Source of the DNA: Nitrospira sp.
GTDB taxonomy: Bacteria; Nitrospirota; Nitrospiria; Nitrospirales; Nitrospiraceae
Reading direction: 5' to 3'
DNA: 9,068 nt
Assembly (NCBI GenBank): GCA_015904075.1
Contig: JABMDH010000018.1
Span: 48,581 to 57,648, forward strand
The notes below the pieces were generated by a model. That model was given only the letters and a program-made list of their open reading frames with translations. It did not search any database and was not told where the DNA came from. Made by a program: the position numbers and the translations under genes. Positions 1 through 7,015 of the stretch are shown here, one piece after another (position 1 is the stretch's first letter; every line of letters starts with the position of its first letter).

Positions 1-99
1 TCTTGACGCCCTGTTTGCGGGCATAGGTTTCCACGCTGCCCTGCACCATCGGCTTCACAAATGCCGGCAGGCGATCGAGTTTTTCCTGGGCGTCCGGCG
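1..99. repeat. 99-bp terminal direct repeat, left copy
   Basis: Bases 1-99 match 8970-9068 base for base when read by eye. The repeat lies inside one coding sequence (the zinc-ribbon/PCP_red gene), and joining the two copies restores an uninterrupted frame. That is what an overlap left at the ends of a circular path in a k-mer assembly graph looks like. It is probably not a biological terminal repeat. Confidence 0.95.
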
Positions 100-520
100 T
101 CCAGGTGAACTCGGACGGGGAGGACCCGCCACTGGCCGGTTTCCCGGAGCTCGTAAGACCCATCTCAGCCACCATCGCGGAGAACGGGCAACCGCTCGCT
201 TTTTCAGGCGTCTTGGCGGGCGACGCAGAGGAAGCAGACACCGTCGGCGTCGATGCCGCCGGTTGCGCCGCAGCAGCAGACGCAGCCTGACCGTTTCCGG
301 CGAGTGTGCGCAATCCCTCCATCGACGCGTCAGGCGCAGACTTCGGGCTCAGCTTTAACCCTAAGGCATTCATCATACTGGTCTCGCCCGTATTGGTGAC
401 CATCGAAAACTTCGCATTACAGGACGGGCAGCCGAAGAAGACACCGAGGGAGCCCTCAGCGGGTTTTTCGACCTTCTCGAGGCTCATATAGGTTTCGCAG
501 TTGAGACAGACAAATTTCAT
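1..520 (-). CDS. Zinc-ribbon protein with tandem PCP_red-like domains, N-terminal part
   Basis: Function unknown. The start is ATG at 520, preceded by a good ribosome binding site (AGGAG about 7 nt upstream). The frame runs off the window at base 1 (codon 174) and continues at 8969, giving 244 residues in total. Visible parts: CxxC at residues 5-8 (CLNC) and 31-34 (CPSC), forming a probable zinc ribbon; a low-complexity Ala/Ser/Pro linker at about 76-108; a GCPF motif at 110-113 with a fifth cysteine; then the first PCP_red-like domain from W140 (aromatic W, 'LPAFVKPM', 'YARKQGV', 'IT.QVMD'). This domain family is best known from the C-terminus of the BchB subunit of light-independent protochlorophyllide reductase, but nothing here suggests photosynthesis. 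No signal peptide is seen, so it is probably cytoplasmic. A putative promoter lies at 587-616. Confidence 0.85.
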   Translation of the reverse strand, partial: MKFVCLNCETYMSLEKVEKPAEGSLGVFFGCPSCNAKFSMVTNTGETSMMNALGLKLSPKSAPDASMEGLRTLAGNGQAASAAAAQPAASTPTVSASSASPAKTPEKASGCPFSAMVAEMGLTSSGKPASGGSSPSEFTWTPDAQEKLDRLPAFVKPMVQGSVETYARKQGVK

Positions 521-546
521 GTTCACTCCTCTCGCAACAGCCTGAA

Positions 547-556
547 GACAGCTGTC
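547..556. other. 10-bp palindrome in the zinc-ribbon gene leader
   Basis: GACAGCTGTC is a perfect palindrome located 26 nt upstream of the start codon at 520, between the putative promoter and the ribosome binding site. It could be a protein-binding half-site or chance; nothing else supports a function. Confidence 0.2.
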
Positions 557-586
557 GGATCCTCATTACAGAGCCATCAAGAAGCT

Positions 587-616
587 ACGGTATCACGCGC
601 ATTTCAAATGAGTCAA
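587..616 (-). promoter_or_regulatory. Putative sigma-70 promoter of the zinc-ribbon gene
   Basis: On the minus strand TTGACT (611-616) is followed after 18 nt by TACCGT (587-592). The -35 matches five of six consensus bases; the -10 matches only three. It lies about 67 nt upstream of the ATG at 520 and downstream of the preceding gene's stop at 687, which is the right place. Called by eye. Confidence 0.4.
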
Positions 617-643
617 ACCGCCGGGGAGAGCCACCCCCTGACT
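611..643. other. Imperfect dyad between the CysN/CysC-like and zinc-ribbon genes
   Basis: AGTCA (611-615) pairs with TGACT (639-643), and inside it GGGG (623-626) can pair with CCCC (634-637), separated by unpaired bases. One arm overlaps the putative -35 of the zinc-ribbon promoter. It could be a weak terminator for the gene ending at 687 or an operator. There is no clear T-tract, so neither reading is firm. Confidence 0.25.
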
Positions 644-686
644 AATACAGAACACCACCGACGCTCCACATCAAATACGGTACTGG

Positions 687-2033
687 CTAAATCGAATACT
701 GAAATGTCGGCTTGGATCCGATGGCCTCGGCCAGGACGCCCCGCCGCTTCAGTTCGTCCATGACTCGCTTGACCGCCAGATCGATATCCATCGGGCCACT
801 CAACACCACATCGGTGTTGGGAGGAGGCTCCTCGTCGGACTTGCTCATATGGACGGCCACCACCGGCGCCGGATGGACCAGCGTTCGAATCGGCTGCACA
901 GCGTCCCGATAGGCCAGCCCGAACGGATTTGTGGTGGAGACGACGATCAGTCCCGTATCCATCAGCAATCGCGCGACTTCGCCATACCGGCGGGCCATCT
1001 CCGCCGTCTGGCCCCGTTCTTCCTCAGTTAAATCGGCATCGAGACCGCGGCGCAGGTTTTCACCGTCTAAGAGATAGGCATGGCGCCCGTCCGCCACGAG
1101 ACGTCCTTCCAGCTTTCTCGCCAGGAATGATTTGCCGGTATGCCGCCCCCCGGTAAACAACACGATCGCCGCCCGGTGACCATATTGTTTGGCGCGATCT
1201 TCGATGCCGACCTCGCCTTTCACCCAGGCAAAGTCCCGGCGCCTCGCTTCTTCCCGCAAAAATTCCTGCTCGTCATGCACCAGTTCCGTAATGATGCCGC
1301 CCCCGGCAATATCGTATTCGTCGACCAGGACAAACCGGCCGGTCGCCTCAAACGACGACGAGAGGTCGAAGGCCAGCGGCATCTTCGTGCGCACGGTCAA
1401 CTCCGCAACCTGGTTCTTGCCGACCGTATTGCTCCCCTGCTGTTGCGCTAAGTCCATCGTATCGATGATGCGATGGATGGATACCACTTCGCAGTCCACC
1501 TCTTTGGTCGCGACGCGCAGCAGGTATTTGCGCCCCTTCTCAAGCGCCCGCTTCCCCAGCCAAAACACATTCGCGCGAAACGCCGTCGACACCGACGGCA
1601 GCTGTTCCTGGTGCGACGCGATTTCGCCGCGCTCCACGAAAATCTGCTCATCCAACGTGAGGCCGATCGACTGGCCCGCTTCGCCCATCATGGGTTGTGG
1701 CTCGATATTGAAGGCTTCGACCGACTTGACGTTGGCCCGCTTGTTCGACGGCGAAAAGACGAGATGGTCCCCGACCTTCACTCGGCCCGCCGTGATGCGG
1801 CCGGTGATGATGCGACGCGCGTCGAACTTGTACACGTCCTGCACCGGCAGTCTGAGCGGCTGCTCAGACCGGGCTGCTTCTTTCTTGAACAGGCTCAACG
1901 TATCCAGCACCGTCGGGCCGGTGTACCAGGGCATGGCCTCGCTGCGATTGGCGATATTGTCCCCGAGCTTGGCGCTGACCGGGATGAAATGCGTCGGGGC
2001 GGCCTTAAACTGCCCCAGGAATTCCCGATACTT
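687..2033 (-). CDS. CysN/CysC (NodQ)-like protein, 5'-truncated, with atypical APS-kinase-like domain
   Basis: This is the C-terminal part of a protein related to the sulfate adenylyltransferase GTPase subunit fused to adenylylsulfate kinase. The open frame can be read from about 2033; the first in-frame ATG is at 1934 and is internal, since 'PVSAKLGDN' (a G5-type SA motif) precedes it. The GTPase P-loop, switch regions and NKxD motif are absent, lost at the junction with tyrA. Numbering from the ATG at 1934: EF-Tu-like domain II at about 25-105, domain III at about 110-215, then a kinase-like domain at about 250-415. That domain has a P-loop GGRHTGKS (262-269) and DGEN (290-293). The usual APS-kinase C-terminal segment (the DPKGLY...KNFTGIDSPYE-type region) is missing and is replaced by a short stretch with EEPPPNTD. 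The APS-kinase half may therefore be inactive or repurposed. The stop is TAG at 687. Family assignment is fairly sure; activity is not. Confidence 0.8.
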   Translation of the reverse strand, partial: KYREFLGQFKAAPTHFIPVSAKLGDNIANRSEAMPWYTGPTVLDTLSLFKKEAARSEQPLRLPVQDVYKFDARRIITGRITAGRVKVGDHLVFSPSNKRANVKSVEAFNIEPQPMMGEAGQSIGLTLDEQIFVERGEIASHQEQLPSVSTAFRANVFWLGKRALEKGRKYLLRVATKEVDCEVVSIHRIIDTMDLAQQQGSNTVGKNQVAELTVRTKMPLAFDLSSSFEATGRFVLVDEYDIAGGGIITELVHDEQEFLREEARRRDFAWVKGEVGIEDRAKQYGHRAAIVLFTGGRHTGKSFLARKLEGRLVADGRHAYLLDGENLRRGLDADLTEEERGQTAEMARRYGEVARLLMDTGLIVVSTTNPFGLAYRDAVQPIRTLVHPAPVVAVHMSKSDEEPPPNTDVVLSGPMDIDLAVKRVMDELKRRGVLAEAIGSKPTFQYSI

Positions 2034-2048
2034 TGCGCCGGAGAATCA
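2028..2048. other. Chimeric junction between tyrA and the CysN/CysC-like gene
   Basis: On the minus strand, sequence above about 2032 encodes a TyrA Rossmann start ('GLIGGSLGMILRRK'), while sequence below about 2033 encodes a CysN segment ('KYREFLGQF', then 'PVSAKLGDN') in a different frame. Read in the tyrA frame, the sequence meets TAA at 2005-2007; read in the CysN frame upwards, it meets TGA at 2046-2048. Neither protein can cross. The exact breakpoint is not fixed by the sequence and may hide a few bases of microhomology. Confidence 0.8.
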
Positions 2049-2112
2049 TCCCCAGCGATCCGCCGATCAACCCCACTCCGATGATTGCGACCTGCTTGAA
2101 ATGAACCGCCAT
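2032..2112 (-). pseudogene. tyrA: Prephenate dehydrogenase, 5' fragment only
   Basis: The ATG at 2112 lies 10 nt after the aroF stop, behind a weak purine-rich site (AGCGGGA). About 27 codons read as the opening beta-alpha-beta of a TyrA-type NAD(P)-binding fold, with the dinucleotide-binding motif GVGLIGGSLG. Prephenate dehydrogenase oxidatively decarboxylates prephenate to 4-hydroxyphenylpyruvate for tyrosine synthesis. The spacing and order after pheA-hisC-aroF are as expected for an aromatic operon. After about 2032 the homology ends and the frame stops at 2005, leaving 35 codons. Whether the real chromosome carries an intact tyrA elsewhere depends on whether the junction is an artefact or a duplication. 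Confidence 0.8.
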
Positions 2113-2122
2113 GGATATCCCG

Positions 2123-3136
2123 CTAAATTTCCCGCCCCACGGCCTTCGCGATATTCCCAAGATCACGCATCAGCGCTTTGAACTTCGAAGGCTTGATTGA
2201 CTCTTCTCCATCGCACAATGCGCATTCGGGGTTTGAATGAACCTCGATGAGCAGACCGTCGGCACCGGCCGCAACCGCCGCTTTCGACATGGGCGCGACA
2301 AGATCCCACTTCCCTGTGGCATGGCTGGGATCGACGATGACGGGAAGATGCGACAGGTCTTTCAACGTCGGGATGGCTGCCAGATCAAGCGTATTGCGAT
2401 ACTGGGTTTCAAAGGTACGAATGCCCCGCTCACAGAGCATGACATTACGATTGCCCCGCGACATAATGTACTCCGCAGACAGCAGAAACTCCTTGATGGT
2501 CGCCGACAGTCCGCGCTTCAATAACACCGGCTTGTCGTATGCCCCCACTTCCTTCAGCAGCTCAAAATTCTGCATGTTTCTCGCGCCGATTTGAATGATG
2601 TCCGCTTTTTCAAGAAACAGCTCGATGTCCCGCGTGTCCAGGATTTCGCTGACCACCGGCAACCCGGTTTGCTTTTTCGCCTCAACCAGGTAATCCAGCC
2701 CTTCACGCCCTAACCCCTGAAAGGAATAGGGCGACGTCCTGGGCTTGTATGCGCCCCCGCGAAGAATTGCGGCGCCTGAGGCTTTCACCTCATGTGCAAT
2801 CCCGACCGTGAGTTCAAGCCGCTCCACGGCACAGGGCCCTGCCATGATGGCCAGCTTCTGGCCGCCGATCTTTACCCCGCCGACATCGATGACCGTTCCT
2901 TCCTTCTTGAACTCACGGCTCACCAGTTTCCATGGAGCCAGGATCGGCAACACACTCTCCACACCCGGAAGCGCCGTCAACGGCTGATTGTGAAGAGTCC
3001 GGTCGTCCCCGATGACACCGATGATGGTGCGTTCCTGACCGGTTGAAATCTGCGACTTCAAGCCGAGATCACGCAACCGGTCGATAATATGATCGACCTC
3101 GCTCTCGGACGCCTCTGGTTTCAATACGATAATCAT
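2123..3136 (-). CDS. aroF: 3-deoxy-7-phosphoheptulonate (DAHP) synthase, with N-terminal regulatory domain
   Basis: Catalyses the first shikimate-pathway step, condensing phosphoenolpyruvate and erythrose 4-phosphate to DAHP in the cytoplasm. The 337 residues match the Thermotoga-type enzyme from end to end: a ferredoxin-like/ACT-like N-terminal domain (about 1-70, 'MIIVLKP', '[13 protein letters not shown]') and a TIM barrel (about 80-335). Metal-ligand residues known from that family are in place: C102 (AGPC), H272 (DPSH), E298 (IEVH) and D309 (CDG). The substrate motif KPRTS is at 131-135. In relatives the N-terminal domain gives feedback inhibition by aromatic amino acids, so the same is inferred here. 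The start ATG at 3136 has a good GAGGGA site; the hisC stop lies 21 nt upstream and the tyrA start 10 nt downstream, so this is one operon. Confidence 0.96.
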   Translation of the reverse strand: MIIVLKPEASESEVDHIIDRLRDLGLKSQISTGQERTIIGVIGDDRTLHNQPLTALPGVESVLPILAPWKLVSREFKKEGTVIDVGGVKIGGQKLAIMAGPCAVERLELTVGIAHEVKASGAAILRGGAYKPRTSPYSFQGLGREGLDYLVEAKKQTGLPVVSEILDTRDIELFLEKADIIQIGARNMQNFELLKEVGAYDKPVLLKRGLSATIKEFLLSAEYIMSRGNRNVMLCERGIRTFETQYRNTLDLAAIPTLKDLSHLPVIVDPSHATGKWDLVAPMSKAAVAAGADGLLIEVHSNPECALCDGEESIKPSKFKALMRDLGNIAKAVGREI

Positions 3137-3157
3137 AATTCCCTCGCTGTACTGTTC

Positions 3158-4234
3158 CTACGACAACACGTTGCCGAGCGCATGAAGGAAAGCCGTATTT
3201 TCTTCGGGTTGCCCGATGGTGACCCGGAGCATAGTCCCCTGGATATGCCGTACGATGATCCCTTCTCGGAGCAGCGCTTCGAACACCTGCCTTCCATCCC
3301 GCTTGACATCGAAATAGATAAAATTCGCTTCGCTTGGAATCGGGGTAAAGCCAAGCCCTTTTAGCCCCTGTCCGACTTGCTCCATCCCCGCAGCATTAAC
3401 GGCTCGACTCCTGGCCACATGTTCATCGTCGCCCAACGCGGCCAGCGCCGCCCGTTGCGCCAGGCTATTTGCGTTGAAGGGCGGGCGCACCCGATTGAGC
3501 ACATCGTTGATCTCAGGCGTGGTGATGCCATACCCAATCCGCAATCCTGCCAATCCGTAGATCTTGGAAAACGTCCGAAGAACAATTGCCTGCCGCCCCT
3601 CCTTCACATAGGTGATCGTGTCGGGGAAGCGAGGATGCCGGACATATTCGAAGTAGGCTTCGTCAAATACGACAACAACGTCCTTGGGCACTGCGGCCAT
3701 GAGCCGGCTGATCGCCTCGGCCGGCACCATCGTCCCTGTCGGGTTGTTGGGATTGCAGAGAAAGAGCAGCCTGGTTCTTGGGGTGATCGCTCGAACCATG
3801 GCATCCAGGTCGTGCGTCCAGTTGACGAGTGGAACGGTGACGGCCTTCCCATGCGCAGCCGTCACCTCCATCTTGTAAATGACGAACGTGTGATCGGCCA
3901 TAACCGCTTCGTCGCCGGGAGCCAGGAATGCTCTGGCCAAGAGTCCGAGAATCTCATCGGACCCATTGCCGAGCAGAACCTGATCGATCGAGACTTTCCA
4001 CCGCTCAGCAACGGCCTGCCTGAGTCGATATCCACCGCCGTCCGGGTAACGATGGAGCGCATTCAATTCTCCGGCAAGCGCCGCCACGGCCTTGGGCGAC
4101 GGCCCCAACGGATTTTCATTGGATGCCAGCTTGATCACGCGAGCAAGTCCGAGTTCCCGCTGCAACTCATCGATCGGTTTCCCGGGGACGTAGGGACTGA
4201 GCGAGAGGATATCTGGATGGATGTGGAGCGCCAT
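3158..4234 (-). CDS. hisC: Histidinol-phosphate / aromatic aminotransferase
   Basis: A class I/II PLP-dependent aminotransferase of the HisC family, 358 residues. Visible landmarks: SNENPLGPSP (38-47), NPNNPTG (161-167), the cofactor aspartate in VFDEAY (D191), the Schiff-base lysine K224 in FSKIYGLAGLR, and arginine R337 in LRVTIG. HisC converts histidinol phosphate and 2-oxoglutarate to imidazole-acetol phosphate and glutamate. Lying between pheA and aroF, with no his gene nearby, it probably (also) transaminates phenylpyruvate and 4-hydroxyphenylpyruvate, as some HisC proteins do. Start choice: I prefer ATG at 4234, with GTGAG just upstream. A GTG at 4243 overlaps the pheA stop (TAGTG) and would add three residues. 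Either way translation is probably coupled to pheA. Confidence 0.93.
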   Translation of the reverse strand: MALHIHPDILSLSPYVPGKPIDELQRELGLARVIKLASNENPLGPSPKAVAALAGELNALHRYPDGGGYRLRQAVAERWKVSIDQVLLGNGSDEILGLLARAFLAPGDEAVMADHTFVIYKMEVTAAHGKAVTVPLVNWTHDLDAMVRAITPRTRLLFLCNPNNPTGTMVPAEAISRLMAAVPKDVVVVFDEAYFEYVRHPRFPDTITYVKEGRQAIVLRTFSKIYGLAGLRIGYGITTPEINDVLNRVRPPFNANSLAQRAALAALGDDEHVARSRAVNAAGMEQVGQGLKGLGFTPIPSEANFIYFDVKRDGRQVFEALLREGIIVRHIQGTMLRVTIGQPEENTAFLHALGNVLS

Positions 4235-4242
4235 GGGTCTCA

Positions 4243-5319
4243 CTAACTGTAGATAGGATACGAACCCAAAATTTTCATAAAGAGACAGCGGCCTTTCACT
4301 TCTTCAACCGCTCGGCTGACCCGTTCCTCCGTGATGTGCCCCTCGACATCGACGAAGAAAATGTATTCCCAGGCTTTCCGCTGTGAGGGCCTGGATTCGA
4401 TCTTGGTCATGCTGATGCCATGCGACGCAAAGGGGCGCAGCAGATCGTAGAGCGCGCCGACCTTATCCTTGATAGACAACATCAGCGACGTCTTGTCTTT
4501 CCCTGTCCGCTCGGACGGTTTTTGAGACAGCACCAGAAATCTGGTCACATTGTTCAAGTTATCTTCAATGCGAGGCTTAATGACCTTCAGCCCGTATAAT
4601 TGGCCGGCCAGCTCAGAGGCAATCGCAGCCGACGACGGCTCATCAATGCAGAGTTCCGCCGCCCGTGCCGTGCTGGCCACTTCCATCGCCGGCACATGCG
4701 GGAGATTGGTTTCCAGCCAATTCCGGCATTGCGCGATCGCATGCGGATGAGAATAGACTTTCTTCACCTCTTCGATCAGGCCGGACCTCGACAGTAAATG
4801 ATGCGAGACCTCTTGAAGAACCTCGCCATAGATCAATAAATTGGAATCAATGAACATGTCGAGCGTATGGTTCACCACGCCTTCCGTCGTGTTTTCGATC
4901 GGCACCACGCCGAAATTAGCCCGCCCCCGCTCAACCTCGCTGAAGACTTCCTTGATGCTATGGACCGGCACATACTGAACCGATGAGCCGAACTTCTGCA
5001 TGCAGGCCATGTGGGTAAAGGTCGCACGGGGTCCTAAGTAGGCCACTTTCTGTGGCGCCTCCAGGGACAGGGAGGCGGACATGATCTCTCGATAGACCGA
5101 TCGAATCGCTTCGCTGGGGAACGGCCCCGTATTGAGCTTGGTCAGCCGTTCGATAATGGCCGTTTCCCGTCCTTGGGTATGAAGATTGGCCGCCGCATCC
5201 TTTTCCTTCTTGATTTTTCCGATCTCAATGACGCTCTTGGACCGCTCGTTCAACAGACGGATGATTTCATCATCGATCCGATCGATTTCTTGACGATATT
5301 CGAGCATGTCTTTGGGCAT
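4243..5319 (-). CDS. pheA: Bifunctional chorismate mutase / prephenate dehydratase
   Basis: Converts chorismate to prephenate and then phenylpyruvate for phenylalanine synthesis. The 358 residues hold three parts: an AroQ-type helical chorismate mutase (about 1-88, 'YRQEIDRIDDEI', 'GRE' at 50-52); prephenate dehydratase (about 90-267) with 'AYLGPRATFTH', ENTTEG (142-147) and the catalytic TRF motif (259-261); and a C-terminal ACT domain (about 277-357) with GAL (288-290) and ESRP (308-311), the phenylalanine-sensing motifs. Feedback inhibition by phenylalanine is therefore expected. The start is ATG at 5319 (MPKDMLEYRQ) with AGAGG about 11 nt upstream. An upstream TTG at 5364 also lies in frame but adds residues unlike the family. 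The stop overlaps the start region of hisC. A putative promoter lies at 5388-5417. Confidence 0.95.
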   Translation of the reverse strand: MPKDMLEYRQEIDRIDDEIIRLLNERSKSVIEIGKIKKEKDAAANLHTQGRETAIIERLTKLNTGPFPSEAIRSVYREIMSASLSLEAPQKVAYLGPRATFTHMACMQKFGSSVQYVPVHSIKEVFSEVERGRANFGVVPIENTTEGVVNHTLDMFIDSNLLIYGEVLQEVSHHLLSRSGLIEEVKKVYSHPHAIAQCRNWLETNLPHVPAMEVASTARAAELCIDEPSSAAIASELAGQLYGLKVIKPRIEDNLNNVTRFLVLSQKPSERTGKDKTSLMLSIKDKVGALYDLLRPFASHGISMTKIESRPSQRKAWEYIFFVDVEGHITEERVSRAVEEVKGRCLFMKILGSYPIYS

Positions 5320-5387
5320 AGAAAGTACGCCTCTGACTTGAAGCCTAAAGAACCGGACTGGCAAAATAAAAAACCGACAAGTGGAGA

Positions 5388-5417
5388 ATCTTACAGGAAC
5401 TCTCGAATCTTTTGCAA
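5388..5417 (-). promoter_or_regulatory. Putative promoter of the pheA-hisC-aroF-tyrA operon
   Basis: In the 181-bp gap between ruvB and pheA, the minus strand has TTGCAA (5412-5417), 18 nt, then TAAGAT (5388-5393), with four of six consensus bases in the -10. A start near 5380 would leave a leader of about 60 nt before the ATG at 5319. No convincing terminator or attenuator hairpin was found in this gap. Called by eye. Confidence 0.4.
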
Positions 5418-5500
5418 GGATCGTCCAGCAGTTTCAGGGAAGACAAAACGGAACGTTCGCGATACCGGCAGCGTCATCTGACACGACGATCGTAGCCGGA

Positions 5501-6505
5501 CTAGATCAGCATGGTGGGCGGTTTCTTGAAATGGTCATACGTCAACTTCGTCACCTGCCGCCCCCGACCGGTTCGATCCAGGAAGCCGGCCTGAATCAGA
5601 TACGGCTCATAGAGGTCTTCGAGCGTGCCTTTGTCTTCATGCACCGCGGCAGCCAGGGATTCCACGCCGACGGGGCCGCCATTGAACTTGTCGATGATCG
5701 TGAGAAGGATCTTGCGATCCATCTCGTCAAAACCGGCTTCATCAATGCCTATCCAGGCCAAGCCTTCCTGCGCCACCCGCTTGGTGATATGCCCGTCGGC
5801 CTTAATTTGCGCATAGTCCCTGAGCCGTTTGATCAATCGATTCACGATCCGTGGTGTTCCCCGCGCCCGGTGTGAAATCTCCGCCGCCCCTTCTTGGTCG
5901 ATCCCGACTCCCAAGACCTCGGCAGACCTGGTCACAATAGCCTCCAGCTGGGAGGGCGAATAGAATTCCAGCCGATACACCAGTCCGAACCGGTCCCGGA
6001 GGGGTGACGTCAGAGCACCGGCCCTTGTCGTTGCGCCCACCAGCGTAAACCGTGGAAGGTCCAGCTTGACCGTTCGTATCGTTGGCCCTTGGCCGATCAC
6101 CAGATCCAGCTGGTAATCCTCCATCGCTGGATAGAGGGCCTCTTCCACGGAGGCCGGCAGACGATGGATCTCATCAATGAAAAGCACATCATGTTCCTGC
6201 AGATTGGTGAGAATCGCGGCCAAATCGCCGGCATGGGCTAATACCAGTCCGGAGGTTGAACGCAAGGACGCCCCCATCTCCCTGGCAATAATATGGGCAA
6301 TGGTGGTCTTCCCCAGTCCCGGCGGACCATAGAAGATCGCATGATCGAGGGGTTCCCCACGCCGCTTGGCCGCTTCGATGCACACTCGAAGCGACTCCTT
6401 CATTTTCTCCTGCCCGATATAGTCGTCGAGCGTTTGAGGGCGCAGGACATTCTCCAAGCCTCGCTCGTCATCCATCGCCTGATTCGTTATGAGTCGTTCC
6501 GTCAT
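5501..6505 (-). CDS. ruvB: Holliday junction branch-migration ATPase RuvB
   Basis: Motor subunit of the RuvAB complex, an AAA+ hexamer that drives branch migration of Holliday junctions during recombinational repair. From the ATG at 6505 it has 334 residues, a normal length. Visible: Walker A GPPGLGKT (60-67), Walker B LFIDE (108-112), sensor 1 GATTRAG (157-163), arginine finger in PLRDRFG (R170), sensor 2 region RGTPR (215-219) and a winged-helix C-terminus (about 258-334). The family's TSGP motif reads TSGL (85-88), a small deviation. The frame stays open to 6856, but that extension overlaps the upstream gene and does not look like RuvB, so I reject it. An ATG at 6475 is an alternative. Ribosome binding sites are weak for both; coupling to the gene ending 16 nt upstream is plausible. 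Confidence 0.95.
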   Translation of the reverse strand: MTERLITNQAMDDERGLENVLRPQTLDDYIGQEKMKESLRVCIEAAKRRGEPLDHAIFYGPPGLGKTTIAHIIAREMGASLRSTSGLVLAHAGDLAAILTNLQEHDVLFIDEIHRLPASVEEALYPAMEDYQLDLVIGQGPTIRTVKLDLPRFTLVGATTRAGALTSPLRDRFGLVYRLEFYSPSQLEAIVTRSAEVLGVGIDQEGAAEISHRARGTPRIVNRLIKRLRDYAQIKADGHITKRVAQEGLAWIGIDEAGFDEMDRKILLTIIDKFNGGPVGVESLAAAVHEDKGTLEDLYEPYLIQAGFLDRTGRGRQVTKLTYDHFKKPPTMLI

Positions 6506-6521
6506 CGCGCTGCACGCAGGA

Positions 6522-7013
6522 TTATTTGTTGTCCGGTATCTGCTGATACTTGGGAGGAGGCGGCAAGGCTCCCTGCCCCGGGATCTCGGTATTGCCGCAA
6601 TCGGGCGGACAGGTTTTATACCCTTGCGCCGGGTCGGGCAAATTCTGCTCCATTTTCCGCAACTGACATTGTGATAATCGACCGCCATCCTTGTTACCGC
6701 AACGTGCAGGGAGTGAAGACCCGCCGATTTCATTGTAGCCCTCAGGACAGGAGCCGCACACACCCAGCATGTTCGCCCCAAGCGGCACACATTGCACCAG
6801 CGTCGGATCGCCTTCTTTGCAAATTTCCGGCGCTTGGGTGACCCCGGTGGTGGCATAGCCCTCGGGACAAGACCCGCAGGTCATTCTCATGCTCTTGGAT
6901 TCAGCTGTTCCTTCGGCAGACCCTAGAACCGGGAAGGCTCCAAAAACCAGAGACACGCCCATGCAGGTCATGGCCACAAACCGACTGATCACGCCCGCTG
7001 TATCTGTGCGCAT
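6522..7013 (-). CDS. Secreted cysteine-rich repeat protein of unknown function
   Basis: I do not recognise a named family. The 163 residues begin with a basic-hydrophobic stretch (R11 to about A33, '[16 protein letters not shown]') ending near GSA, a likely signal peptide, so it is probably exported. The mature part has two tandem units about 40 residues apart: C46-x2-C49-x15-C65-x9-C75 and C86-x2-C89-x15-C105-x10-C116, each opening with the identical CGSCPEGY. A shortened third motif CPPDC (135-139) and a proline-rich tail follow. The paired cysteines suggest disulfides or metal binding outside the cytoplasm. The ATG at 7013 lies 2 nt after the ruvA stop and uses the purine-rich end of ruvA (GCAAGGGGG) as its ribosome binding site. 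Its stop is 16 nt before ruvB, so it is co-transcribed with ruvAB although its site of action is different. Confidence 0.8.
   Translation of the reverse strand: MRTDTAGVISRFVAMTCMGVSLVFGAFPVLGSAEGTAESKSMRMTCGSCPEGYATTGVTQAPEICKEGDPTLVQCVPLGANMLGVCGSCPEGYNEIGGSSLPARCGNKDGGRLSQCQLRKMEQNLPDPAQGYKTCPPDCGNTEIPGQGALPPPPKYQQIPDNK
6666..6878 (-). repeat. Two tandem CxxC protein repeats inside the Cys-rich gene
   Basis: Repeat 1 is encoded at 6789-6878 and repeat 2 at 6666-6758. The eight-residue opening CGSCPEGY is conserved exactly at protein level, but the codons differ, so the duplication is old and kept by selection on the protein rather than a recent DNA duplication. Confidence 0.7.
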
Positions 7014-7015
7014 GT

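Noticed and set aside
1189..2181. 330-codon open frame on the plus strand
   Set aside because: It is antisense to the CysN/CysC-like gene and crosses the chimeric junction. Its protein is Ser/Arg-rich without any recognisable domain, as expected for a shadow frame in GC-rich DNA.
3377..4246. 289-codon open frame on the plus strand
   Set aside because: It lies entirely opposite hisC, which has full family motifs; the antisense protein shows none.
5320..5364. Upstream TTG start for pheA
   Set aside because: It would add 15 residues unlike chorismate mutase; the ATG at 5319 has a ribosome binding site and gives a normal N-terminus.
5320..5387. Phe/Tyr leader peptide and attenuator before pheA
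   Set aside because: A TTG-initiated 11-codon frame with Val-Phe-Tyr-Phe exists, but there is no ribosome binding site and no paired hairpins were found, so attenuation is not supported.
6506..6856. N-terminal extension of ruvB to 451 residues
   Set aside because: The extension overlaps the Cys-rich gene in another frame, has no RuvB-like sequence, and RuvB is normally about 334-350 residues.
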